From: Asterochloris sp. CNOR1
Taxonomy: Eukaryota; Chlorophyta; Trebouxiophyceae; Trebouxiales; Trebouxiaceae
Direction of reading: 5' to 3'
Length of the DNA stretch: 64,000 nt
Assembly (NCBI GenBank): GCA_963969365.1
Contig: OZ017755.1
Coordinates: 992,001 to 1,056,000 of the forward strand
In this document: positions 24,419-36,000 of the stretch, one piece after another
Position numbering within the stretch: the first letter of the stretch is position 1
How the letters are laid out: every line of letters starts with the position of its first letter
Made by a program: the position numbers and the translations under genes
Notes under the pieces: model-generated
Database searches by the model: none
Told to the model about the DNA's origin: nothing
Seen by the model: only the letters and a program-made list of their open reading frames with translations

Positions 24419-25987
24419 AGCAATTGAAGTCTGGTAACAGTCACATCAGCAGGGGCCATTCAGTCACAGTGCTCAGTACAGAAGGGGGGCGCCGCGCCTC
24501 AGGAATCAGGAGATTGAACTTGTGAGACAGGCAGAGCAACACCATGATTACACAGACGGCATCTGGCTGGTGCCCAGTTCCAGGTGCCGAGCATCTGCAT
24601 CATTCACGAGGTGCTGCATGCTGGCTATGCCCACAGCACTGAGGCAGTGCCAAGTTGCATGCACCAAAGGCACCTGAAAGCGGGTGAAAGAAGCTTGAAG
24701 CATGGAGTAGTGGCCAGTGGAGTCTCAAGCAATGTCATGGTCTACCTTAGGGATCATGTCCTCAATTGCAAAACACACTGCGCCAAGCCCAGCTGCTGTC
24801 ACGTGAACTTTATGCGCATGTTTCAAGGCCAAGGGCCTGCTTGCGTCTCGAGCACACCGCAGAAACTCAGCCTGCAGGCAACATGAGCTGTGCTAGCTGC
24901 TCTTGCATCAAATGGACAGACGCAAAGGATTCCTTTAGATCAAAATTCTCTCAGGACACATCAGAATATAACAGTTGTATGCACTAAGTGCACTTTGCAC
25001 CTCTGCTGCAGCTGAGTTGCTACTCGAGACTAGGAAAGGCTGCACAGGTAGGACAACCGCTGAAGCTGCACTGAAGCCAACATGTGTCCCGGGCATCAAT
25101 GCCCGCACAAGAGCAGTGGTGCTGAGCGCTATACCTGCAGCAATTGGACACATCGATGTCGCCTACACGAGAGTTGATGCATTGCGACTTGCACTGCTGG
25201 CAGCGATTTGGCAGTGCCACAGGCCCAGAAAGCCCGACGTCTGCCAACCATGTCGCTTCAGAGTCTTGCTTGGCAAGGCATGCTTTCTTGCAGGCCAACA
25301 TGCTGCCAGCAGGCTTGTGAGGTTCAGAAGCTGACAAACCTCTGCAGAGTCGTAAAGCAGCATCTGCACTGCGACAGCACTACAAGAGCAAAAGTACTGC
25401 TCAGGCTGGTCAGCTGACCCCAGTAGTCGAGCTTTCTGCAGAGCGGCCGCCATCTGGCATTAGCGCCGTGGAAAGCACAAGAGCCAGCAGCGACACCAAC
25501 AATGCTGGCACCATACAGCCTGCTCTCAAAGGTGCGTGCCTGTCTGCAAGCAAGAGGAGCAGGGAAGCTGTGCAGGGGCCCTGTGCAGGCTTAGCACTGA
25601 AAACATGTGTGATCATCTACCGCAGCGCTTGCAAACCAAGCGCCAGAAAAGGAATGCTTGTTATGAGGTTGGCTGTCTGCTCCAACTTATTGTGATCACA
25701 CCGCCCAGGGCCCTGCATGCAGCCTTTGCGTCAGCAGGGGTCATGTGTAGCAGCTTTTATGAAGAACCATGCAGCATGATCACCCTTGGTCTGCACAAGC
25801 TTGGAATGGAGCACCCAGCCAGCCAGTAAGGGCAGCTCTTAGCCGCTTGGCGCCAAGGCCCATGCTTCTCGGCCCTGAGCTCCTCTAATTGGAGCCTCTG
25901 AGCAGGGGTGTTGCTGTGTCGAGGGCCGTGGCCGTGCTCCGCACCCATCTTCTGCAACACTTTGACCTTTGACCGCATGGCAGCATT

Positions 25988-26060
25988 GAGCAGCCATAGA
26001 TCAGTGGTAAAGCACCAGACTGCAAATCTGGGGACCCAGGTTCGATTCCCTGGTTGCTCC
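25988..26060 (+). tRNA. tRNA-Cys(GCA)-like gene, possibly degenerate
   Basis: The anticodon arm is perfect: stem CCAGA/TCTGG closing the loop CTGCAAA, giving anticodon GCA (Cys). The 73-nt span is closed by a seven-pair acceptor GAGCAGC with GTTGCTC, including one G-T wobble. The B box GGTTCGATTCC is exact and an A-box-like TAGATCAGTGG is present. Against a sound tRNA: the D stem (GATC with AAGC) pairs at only two of four positions, and the T arm needs an eight-base loop or has two mismatches. It may be a tRNA pseudogene, an organelle-derived copy, or the head of a tRNA-derived SINE. Confidence 0.5.
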
Positions 26061-26470
26061 ACCCCCACCCAGGGTATACATTGGGAAGCAGGAGGAGATG
26101 GCATGCCAAATGCGGACATGTGCTCAAGAAGACCGCTAGTACCCTCAGATGAATTTCTTCTGACTAGACTTGACTCAGACTTCAACCAGACACCTAAGGA
26201 CTTGCTCACATGAGCCAACACTTATCAGGACCGAACTGACTGCAAGAATCTGATGCTCAAACTGATCTGAAGCTGACTAACGATGTGCTGGAGGCCAGGC
26301 ACACTGATATGATGCAAAGCCTAGTCATAGTCCTAAGCCCGTTCACCAAGGCTACGGACTCTAAATGTAATCATCATCATTGAGCAGGCAGTCAGCTGCG
26401 TGCCTTTTAAAGGCTGGCAGCTTCAGTTGAGAGCATTTGTTGGCCAAAATAAGTAGCACTTGGGTGCAAC

Positions 26471-26475
26471 TTACA
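26471..26475 (-). terminator. Candidate TGTAA polyadenylation signal for the phosphatase gene
   Basis: TGTAA on the minus strand lies about 180 bp past the phosphatase stop. TGTAA is the usual polyadenylation signal in chlorophyte algae. A five-base motif is weak evidence alone. Confidence 0.3.
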
Positions 26476-26656
26476 ATGCAGAGGCACCTGTTCAACAGTG
26501 GCCCAAGATGGGCATCAGGGTCAAAAGTATACAGCCTGAGGGAGGTCGTCAGTGTGGTTCTGCATCCCTGGGAAGTGGTAGCCAAATGGGCCCCACAGGG
26601 CCTGCAAGGAGGGGTTGGGCATGTGGATGGCCCATGAGCAGGGGCCAGGCATGAGC

Positions 26657-28299
26657 CTATGCTACACATTGCTGGTCCTGTGGGGCTGGTGTGGCATCCA
26701 GCTGCTGTGCAGAATGGTCAGTCTGCGCTGTGCAGGCATACTCTCGGAGCTGCTGCATGAACCCAGAGTTGGGCTGAGCCACAGGACGCGCCCTTCTCAC
26801 TGTTGCGAGAGCATCTGGCAGCTTCATTTGGTGGCCTGGAGTGAAAATGGCGATCGGTCAATCATGCTGTGGAGGAGCATTGGTCAGCAAAGCACCAACC
26901 ACCAATGATTTGCCTGAACTCGTCATGGCAATGAGACTGATGCAGGAGCTGTCAGACCAGGGAACAAGCCATGAGGTGCAGCCTGGCCCCTGGCAGAGCT
27001 GCCAGGATGACACATGTGTCATGGCAGCTCACATGCTAGTAGGTACGCAATGACAAGCGTGGTGGACCGAGATTGCCCAGCATAGCAATGGACCAGCACG
27101 CCACCCTTCCTCCTGCCCTGCAGAAGGCAAACATATTTGTCAGCAAGATGGATCTCATGACAAGAGGTTGACAATATGCCATTCAGGCCGCCTCCTGAGT
27201 GCATGCCGCCACCAAAAGAGACTGCAGGTTCACTCCCTGGGGATGGCTAACCATGCAAGATGGGCTGTCTTATGCAGGCGCCGCTGCCTCATGCAGGTGG
27301 CAGGGGAGACTGCTGATGATAGACACTGCACTGCTAGAAGGAAGCACTCCGCAGGACAAGCTGCGATCAGGGGCACTTCCGCACAAGCACATAGCTTCCA
27401 CACATGTCGCTGAGAAGAGCTTTCTGCAGTACTAAGAGGCCTGTGTGTATGGCGCCTGAGACAATGACAAGTTGCTCATCTTGCAGCTCATCAATCTCTA
27501 TCTACACCTTGGCTATTGTCAGTGCAGCCCACACTGCATATGAGCTGCTCACCTTGTGGATAAATTTGTTGCAACTCTGAAAATTCTTGTGAATCTGGGC
27601 CTCTGGGTCGTCCAGGATTTGCACAACATGATAATGCAGGTGCTTCTTGTGGAAACAGGGGACCACAGGGGATGCATTCAGCACGTGTGTTACCCCACGC
27701 TCACGGAGACCCTCAAGGTCACGGGCTGCGCTGATGGCACCTGTGCAGAAGCAGGGGTTCTGCATTATGAGTTGCAAGCCATAGAGGGGCACGGGCTGCC
27801 TCATCAGCTACCCCTCAACCACTTACGCCATCGTGACGCAAGCACAGCATGCAGCAAGCTGCTGTCCTGCAGGAGCAGACTCAGGGCATAGACAGTTGCC
27901 ACCTGGCAGGAGCAGACTGTGATTCACAATTTGAGCTGACTGATCTGCTGTCAAGATGGACAGGCATGCTGCCCAGTCATGGGACCTACAGGCGGTCTCT
28001 TTGCACAGCCGCCCCAGGTGAAGGGTGCTGCACACTGCCTCACCTATGAAGAGGCCAGGAAGGACCTCGCAGATATCAGCGTCTCGGAAGGCATGCTGCC
28101 GCAGGGCCGCAATCTTTTGTATCGCAGCTGCCCGAGGGTCGGGCTGCTCCTACAGGCATGAGCAGGGTGTTTGGCCTGCTGATGGCTGCTGCTGCCTTAG
28201 GGGGTCCTTTGCTGGTACTGTTGTCCACAAAACTAACAAGCAGTGAGCATGCGATTTGACCGACGTGGCCAAATCAAGCACCTGGGCAGGGCCGCTCAT
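26657..28299 (-). CDS. Small dual-specificity protein phosphatase
   Basis: The product is an atypical dual-specificity (Tyr and Ser/Thr) phosphatase. Exons, in transcript order: 28299-28282, 28149-28044, 27740-27553, 27117-27033 and 26835-26657. They total 576 nt (191 aa) and close in phase. The fold starts with EVLPGLFIG, then AISAARDLEGL and GVTHVLNAS. The general-acid Asp lies in ILDDPEAQI. The catalytic loop is HCYAGQSRST (HCxxGxxRS), so the nucleophile Cys and the phosphate-binding Arg are both present. The C-terminal helix has RRARPVAQPNSGFM, standard for the family. There is no extra domain, and 191 aa is close to small plant DSPs. The short first exon (six codons, MSGPAQ) is chosen because it gives an ATG in phase. 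Substrate unknown. Confidence 0.88.
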
Positions 28300-28650
28300 G
28301 GAACTGAAGGCTGCCAGTCCCATGCAGTGCTGCATCAGGGACCCCAGTCACTGATTGTCACCAGGCTACGGCAAGCTGCAGCGCAGCTCACAGAAGCTCG
28401 CTGTGTCATGCTTGAGACATGTGCTCGGCTGAAGGCAGACCCTGAGGCCAGGTACACCAAGCAGAGTGCAGGCTTCCAGATGCTGCCCTTGAGCTTGTCT
28501 TTACGTTGATGCTCCCAGACAATGGTGAGGCTGTGGGAACCAGGTCACCTCATCCTGTTGTGACTCTAGCCGTGGGGGGGGGTGCCTTCTCACCCCAGGC
28601 AACAGCCATGTCTCTTGATTAGCACCCTCGGCAGAGGCCAGCTGCCAGCC

Positions 28651-29439
28651 TCAGGCGGCGGAGTCCTGCAAGGTCAGGCTGGCGCCGGCAGGTGCTTACC
28701 TCAGCCTGCTCTGGCTCCAGTGGGGCAGCAGCCTTCTGGCGCCAGGCCGCGTCAACAAACCTCTCTCCTGTCAGCGTGCTGACCCGTGTGTCCACTGTCC
28801 TCAGCTGCTGCCTGGCTGAGAAGGCCCGCACCTCTGCCAGTAGCAGGGCCTGCAGATGGGTCCACCCCCGGGCTGGGGGAGGACTCATCTGCACAGGGGC
28901 AACTGTGGGCTCTCACTGTGCCGCAAATGCAATGCAGCGTCAGCTCCTGTCGCAACAGCGCAGTGGGCTCCCTGCAGGCACCAGTCTCTCGTTGAATTCC
29001 CCATACAGCTCAGCCACTGGGCTGCCCCAGTCTGTGTCGGGGTGGAACCGTGGTGACTTGGTGGTGGGCTGCCTGCAGCTACATGTGAGCTTGACCTGAG
29101 CTGGTCAGATCTCTCCTGCTGCAGCAAGAGGCGGGCTGCTGCCAGCACTGCTGCCTGCAGGCGAGCTTCCCAGGGCGTCTGCACAGAAACAAGAAACGGC
29201 AGCTTCATGTGCTGCTGACGGCAACGCACTTAGTCAGCTTCACTTCTCGCTCAGGCTTGGGCTGTCTTTGCCAGACCTGCATGGCCAGAGGTTCAAGCAA
29301 GATGAGGCTGAGGAGTAGGCACCAGGAGGCAGCGAGAGCAGACTGCAAACAGCAAATCAGCAAGCCTGCCCTGCCTGCCTTGTGGCGCCACCTCTGAAGC
29401 AGCGGCAAGCTTGTCATGCATGCAGCCCATTCTGAGGAT
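28651..29439 (-). CDS. C-terminal exons of an unrecognised protein
   Basis: I do not recognise this gene. Five minus-strand exons join in phase: 29439-29392, 29178-29096, 29072-28982, 28888-28700 and 28665-28651 (stop TGA). They give at least 141 aa. The sequence is Ala, Leu and Arg rich and probably helical. It contains CMHDKLAAASE, then LQAAVLAAARLLLQQ, then RFHPDTDWGSPVAELYGEF, and a final helical exon with LLLAEVRAFSARQQL. The HPDTDWGSP segment is the most distinctive. Upstream exons should lie between 29440 and 29830 (an exon-like segment ends at a GTAAGA donor near 29666), but I could not match their phase. The ZW10 gene starts about 600 bp to the right in the opposite direction. Confidence 0.5.
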
Positions 29440-30039
29440 CTGCAGAGCACAGAATGACCTGCATTTGCCCACAATCTTCATGTGCCACTTGGATCTGGGC
29501 AGGGGGCCTCCTGCTGCTGTTGCTGAGTCTCAGAGTGCACACAAACAGATTGGTCATGTGGAGCTGCTCACATGCGCAGCTTCGTGGTCTTGAGAGCCTC
29601 TACCGGCAGGAGCCAGGCAACTGCAGAAGGTTCGCAGCTCCCTTAATGCAGCAGAGAGTATCTTACCTTGTCTTGCAATGTTGTGCGCAGCGAAGCTTGA
29701 GATGCCTTTGTTTTCGGAAGCACTCCCGAACGTCAAACTGTGCAGAGCCAGAGCTCTCCAGGGCTACAGCTCTCCAGGCAGCTGCTGACAGAGCTGTGCT
29801 CCAGCACAACTAATTCAACTCTTACTCTGTCTTCTTGGAGACAATTTGCAGTCGATCGGGTTCCAGGGCAGAGGCAGTAAACCCAGCTGGGCAGCCGGCA
29901 TGGATAGCATCAATCATCAGCTGATGCCCCAGGAGGTATTGCATGAGGTGCGCCGATGCCTGATGCTGTTCGGCTGCAGGGGGCTTGTCAATGCTTAACA
30001 TGTACCAGTTCAGTACTGCAGGGCTGGAGCCTTGGCAAT

Positions 30040-33000
30040 ATGCAGATGTTTCTGGACAAGCTGCAGTGGCGTCAATCTGAGGTGGGCCGCTGGGTTGGGG
30101 CTTGCTCCACCTCAGCCAAGCTGGCTCGCACAGATATGGCTCCTCTGGATGGGAGGAATGCAGATCGACAGCTGCAGCCAGCCTGCAGGTCATCAAAGCG
30201 GTTTATGTCCAGGCGTCGCATGCTTTTGGAGGCGCAGGGACATCCGGCCTGGATGAAGAAGGTGAGCTGCCTCACCCCTAACGCCCATGCGCCACGCATG
30301 TTATAAGCTGGGGACTGTGCTGCATGCACAAGCAACAAAACCAGACGCCGTGGCAACTTGCTGCTTGGCCTCCCTGGCAGACTTCCTGTGCCCAAGCTTG
30401 CAGCCTCGAAGCACTGTCACCCAGATCAACAGGCCATACCAGTCACGGCCGCCAATGCTGCAGGCAAGGCACTGTTGGCGACCACACTGCAAACGATGGC
30501 GGGATCGGCCGCTGCTGAGGGTGTCGTGCAGGCCCAAACCATTGCAAACTTGGCCGCACAGCATGTTCAGCTCCAGCAGCAGCTGGCTGAGGTGCAGCAG
30601 ACCACGGCAGTGCTGAAGGTGGCTGCACAGCTGGAGCAGCGCCTGGCAGACTTTGATGCCTACATGGCAGCAGGCATGTTGCATTCTAGAAACGTCTGTA
30701 TGGCAGCAATGCGCTTGCTGGTGGCACCCCCTGGGTACTGCAAGCAGCAGTCAAGTGTCTTGGCTGGCAGAGGTGAAGGCTCATGTGGCATGAGGCTGAC
30801 TTGTTACAAGCGGCTGCACAGTCAGCCTGGAGAACTCAGAGATGGCTTGCACAAGCTGGCAATCGTGAGGCAACCGTGGTGCAACTCCATGTCTTGCTAG
30901 CCAGTTCTCACCAGAGCCTGCCAAACACATGCATCTGACCCATGGCTCCTGTCATGTCTGTGGACTTTAGGCTGTGGGCTGCTCAGGTTGGTCCAACCAG
31001 GTCGCTAAGCTTCTCCTGAAGCAGCACGCAGCATGTGTTGCCTCAAGGCAACTACCGGGCGAGCTGCAGCAACATCTAACCCCGCCTGCAGGCAGCTTCC
31101 TCAAGGCGGCTGAGTGTGCAGCTGAGCTGCAGCAGGCAGCCCAGGCTGATGAGTGGGGCCAGACAGGCGCAGTGCAGCAGGCGCAGGCAGAGCGGAGTCA
31201 GGCACTGCACCAGGCAAGCCCGTGATGTTGCGGCTGCCATGCACACCTCCTTGGCTGGCTTAGCAAGGCACTCCCCTGGGTACAGGGACTAGACCCACGC
31301 TGTTGCCTGCTGAGAACAGTGCAGGCCAACGCAGCTATGGGGTCGCCCTGTTGCCGATCAGTTCCAGCATCTAGTTGTCACTACAACCAGTCTGTGTCAC
31401 AAATAGCTTTGCCATGTTTGCTACTTGTGCTAAAGGCCACTCCCAGTTGCTTTTAGGTCTTGCGCCAGCGGGTTGACTCGGCAGTGGCAGTCAACCCCCA
31501 GCAGCTTCAGGTCTTCCCCAGCAGTCTGGGCGGAACAAGCAATGTGGTCTGGAAGGCCCTTGAAGTGAGTGGTGAGTCCACGGACTGGCCGGGTGCACAG
31601 CTGCAGTAGTCCCCTCACCGTCTCTGCACACCGCATGGTGCAAAGGCCATGCGCAGAGCAATGTGGCCATGCATGTCCCCTGTGGGCTGCAGATTGTTAT
31701 CACTGAGAAGGCTGTGTATCATTAGGGTCTGCTGCCTAACTGGTCTGGTGCTTGCCCAGTCCAGGGGTCATTGCAGGGCAAGTTACCCTTGTCCACCCCG
31801 CTGCTGCACATGGGCTGCAGGCAGCCTCTCAGGCAAGCTGCGCAGAGGTGCCGTGTGTGAAGGGTTTCAATGGGAGCCGCCCCGAAACTTCTGCTGCCTA
31901 GCTCCTGCAGGCAGTCTGCGGGGCAAGTTGCAACGCTTGTCTGTCCTGCTTTTGACCCAGTTCCGGGAGCCCCTGATGTGCATGCCATGTGTGCAGTTCT
32001 GCCGTAGGCAGCCTGCAGGGCAACTGCAGCGCTTTTTCAGAATAGCCAGGCACAAGATGAGATAGGGCTGATCTCCACGCATGCTGCATGGCCTCTGCAG
32101 GCATTCTCCTGTGCAAGATGACATGCTTTCACCGCCCTGCTTGCGGCGCTGTCCCCAAAACCCCTTGATAAGCATCTCACACAGCTACTGGTGTGCTGCC
32201 TGCAGTTTGGCGGGCAAGCTGCAGCACCTTATCACCCTGCTTCTGGCCCAACTCCTGGAGCGCCTGCTCAGCTTGCTACACACTTGACTAATGTGCTGCA
32301 GGTAGGCTGCTGGATGAGCTGCAGCGCTTGGCCGACCTGCTGCTGGTCCAGTTCCTGGAGCCTCTGCTGAACATGGGTCTGGCGTCGGTGGGCTGCAGCG
32401 CTGGCGAGCTGCAAGGGGCACTGGGCACTGGAATTGCGCTGCAGTGGTGGCAGGCAGGGGCGCATCAGGATGATGCCAGCTCAGTGGCTGAAATTGTGGC
32501 TGTCTTCCTGGGCATTGTGGCAGGTGAGGGTGGCCAGCCTCCCAGATTGGTTGGGCATGCTTCTGCACTACTGTGGAGCTGGGAAGCATGTAGTGTGCCT
32601 TTTTTGCTGGGTTCCGCATGGAGGGTCCTCACGTCTTGTTGTTGAAGCCCCACTTCTGCCAAAGCATGTTGCCTCCTGTGCAGAGCATGTGTTCAGCAGC
32701 GATAGGCGGCTGATCGGCCAGCTGGGATCCCAGCTGTGGCCACAGCTGGCCACCCAGTACACACAGCACTGCCTCCTTCCCATGCAGCCGGGGGTTGACC
32801 ACAGCCCAGGCAGCAAGGCACAGTTCCAGCAGGCTGCTGCAGCGTCCCTGGCTCTTGAAGGAGAAGCAGCCCGCCTCGGGTAAGATGCAGCCTCAATGCT
32901 GCAGAACTTTTCTGCTTGGAGGAGCAGTCTGTGCTTGTACAGGCTGGCCCCTGTTGTAATGCTCACATAGGCAAATGTGAAATTGGAGCTGGAGTCGTGG

Positions 33001-36000
33001 AGCATGCTCTCAGCAGCATGTCTGGCCAGCCTGGCCTAGCTGCCTCCCCAAGCATGATTTGTTCTCATCAGCTGCTTGGCCGCCTGCAGGTTCTTGGTGC
33101 AAGCAGACAAGGAGGCAGGTGACTTGGGGAGGCGCATCTCAGAGTACATTGACCACCAGAACAACAGGATCCTGATAGCTCAGCGCCTGCAGGCAAGCCT
33201 GGACCGCCTGCTGTGGCTGCCATGTTGCTGAGATAGCAGGCTGGTTCACGCACACCTGCGTGATGTTTACGCACAGGGGTTGGATTCGCCCAGTCATGCT
33301 CACAGCTGCAATGGAGACCACATGTAATGCTGGCAGATCATCTGCACGCCCAGAGGACTGCAGCTGCACTTGCCACACAGTGACGCGCACACCGTGTCAA
33401 GCTGCCATTTGCAGGTGGTGGCAGAGGCGCGCAGCATAATTGAGAGGGATACCTGGGACACAGTGGTGCAGGGGTTGCCTGTTGAGGGACAGCCCCTGGG
33501 GACAGAGCAGGCGCCTGTGGCAGCCACTGGTGGGTCGCTGCACAGAAGACAATGTGACGGAGAGCTGTTGGAGAGACACCAGTTGCATGCTGGCGCTGCT
33601 CTCCTCCCTGCTAAGCGCATGCGCCACAAGACATGCCTCTGCAGCTCCTCCAGTGCCCACAGGTCCACACATGCAGCCCATCATAACATCACAAGCTGTC
33701 TACTCATCCTTCCGGCTTGTCCTGCACATGAGTCTGACAACTGAGCGTGACCTCCTGTAGCGCAGGACGCTACAAGGTCACCAAAGCTGCCCTAGCGCTG
33801 GTGGGCCTGATCCGCAGCAGCCTGCAGGAGGCCTGTGAGGCGGGCACCCCTGCAGCGGTGCAGTCTGGGTGCAACGCCGTGCTGGACATGGCTTCCCTGC
33901 TGATTGCCGTGCCCCAGGGCGTGCACGGGGAGCAGCTGCAGGTCAGCACGCATGAGCAGAGCATGGTTGGCGCAATGCAGGCTGATGTGCAGCAGCAGCG
34001 AGCAGAGGGGCAGTCACAAAGGCCCTTGTGTGTGGCAGGTGCCCTGCCCCACTCAGTCAAGAGCAGCTGCAGGTCACCACCTGTTGTGACAGCAGTGATC
34101 TCTCAACGAGGGGCAGCTGCAGGTCAGCAGCGCTGTTTGCAAAGACCTGTGTCCTTGATTATCATGCACAGAGGGGACATGGTAGTTGTCATGCCCTGAG
34201 GGGTTGCACAGGGAGCAGTTCCATGTGAGCCACATTTTCCCAGGACCGCAGCACTACCTTACCATTGCCTGCTTCAGGAGGGTTCCAGCTGCTGAGCATC
34301 GACTCACTGCAACACTGAGACGGTCCTCAGTATCTGCACTTGCTGCATCCATCCGCACCCTGCGATACTCGCTGGCTGTGTCAGTGCCCAATTGCCAGCT
34401 GCCCGGCACAGCTGTAGAGCTCAACCTGCAGGAAATCCCTTCTGTAGATTCCCAGCTGAGTCTGCTCCCTTTAAGCAACTGCGAGCACATGCCACAGGGT
34501 CCACAGCACTGCTGCCAACCCTGCAGCTGGCATCACGCACAAGATCGCCCCAATGGATGCCGCAATGCATCTCATTGTGCAGCCATTCACGTGTGCATTA
34601 TGTCTACAGATTCCGCAGCTGGCTCTGCTCTACCACAACAACTGCCAGCATGTGGCCCACGAGGTGCTGCTGCTGCCCTATGCCTTCTCTCCCCACCTAG
34701 ACAATGTTGGAGGGCACCCAGTAGATTTTCTGGATGCTGCGCGACGCCTGCGGCAGGCGGGGAGGGAAAGCTTGGATGCGCAGGTGGGCATGAATGTTGA
34801 GCCATGCATGTGCAGTGGTGGAGAGATCAAGGCAGCGGCAGCTGGGCCCCATTGAGCCCTGTGGGCAAAAGGCAATGTGAGGTGACAGGATGGCAGGCTG
34901 AGGCTAGAGGCTTGCAGTGGGCAGTTTGGATGTAGTGCAGCACCTTAGCAGCTGGACAGGAGAGCATGGATGTTCAGGTGGACAGAGCACAATGAGGGTT
35001 AAGGGGATCCTGCTGGCATGCGGGCTCACTGCAGAGGCATCCTGCACAGCACAGTGTAGCAGATCTTGGGACGCTGAATTGTGCAGGACCTTACAAGTTC
35101 GAGAGTTGCCAATGAAGCAGCAAACAGTTTTGGCCTCGGTCATGCAGCAGCGGCCTCTCGATATTGGCAGATGCAGAAGCCTGCTGGTGCTGGTGCAGGC
35201 GTCTTGCCACAAGCCTGCACAGCCGTGCCTACACGCACTTTGGACGCAGACATGACGCTTCGGCTACCGCACCAACAGCCTGCTGCCCACTGCAGGTGCC
35301 CCGCCAGCTGCAAGAGGTATCCCAGCTGCTGGCCTCCGCCCAGGGCTTCCGCAATGTGGCAGGGGATGCAGAAGCTGCTGCCGCCGGCAGGGCCTTAGAC
35401 CGTGCTCTGCACACCATACGCCGATGCGGGGCGCTGCTGCGCAGCACGTTGCCCGTGCAGGAGCAGGCCAGGCTGGCAGCAGACCTGCTGCAGGGCGTCA
35501 GCCAGGAGCTGCTAGGTCAGCTCGCCTGCCGCTGCCTGTGCGCAGGTGTTGTTGATTGATGCTTGCAACAACACCAGCCCCTCCGGTCTATGGCAAGAGG
35601 CAGGCATTGCAGCAACTTTCGCCTGTGTTTTCGTGGCACCTGAAGCTCACTTTCACAGAAGCGCACCTGAAGACTATGTGGCCTCACCCCGTGGCGCTGC
35701 CTGCAGGCCAGCTCATGGCTGCATGACACACCTCAGCAGGTGGCCAGCGCCCAACTGAGCATGCCCTCTGTGCTGCGTCTGATGACGATGGGGGCCGCAG
35801 CGCAGCCTTTCACACATCTCTGCACAACTGATCCTCTGTGTGGCTGCCTACAGACCCCGCAACTTTGGGACACAGGTCAGCGATGACCAGTTTGGTGCCT
35901 CTGCCTCAGTCACCCACCCTCTGTGCCGTTGCCTTCAGACCAGCTCATGTCTCTGAGAGACATTTCCGCCGTGGCCAGCGAGCAGCTCCCTGTCATCTTT

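Larger units (their letters stand above)
24419..26656. other. Convergent spacer, possible unresolved exons and a tRNA-like locus
   Basis: The stretch lies between the RimP stop (plus) and the phosphatase stop (minus). A tRNA-Cys-like sequence sits at 25988-26060. Some plus-strand frames look mildly protein-like: near 24770-24887 (helical, Arg and Leu rich), near 25018-25050, and near 25442-25531 ending at a GTGCGT donor. I could not connect them in phase or match them to a family, so I do not call a gene. Confidence 0.4.

Noticed and set aside
29822-30196. Minus-strand open frame of 124 codons antisense to the first ZW10 exons
   Set aside because: It overlaps the ZW10 5' exons, has no recognised family and no phase link to the minus-strand gene at 28651-29439.
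31815-32285. CRISPR-like or minisatellite interpretation of spaced repeats in introns
   Set aside because: Units are diverged, unequal in spacing, match the adjacent exon edge, and sit in a eukaryotic gene.
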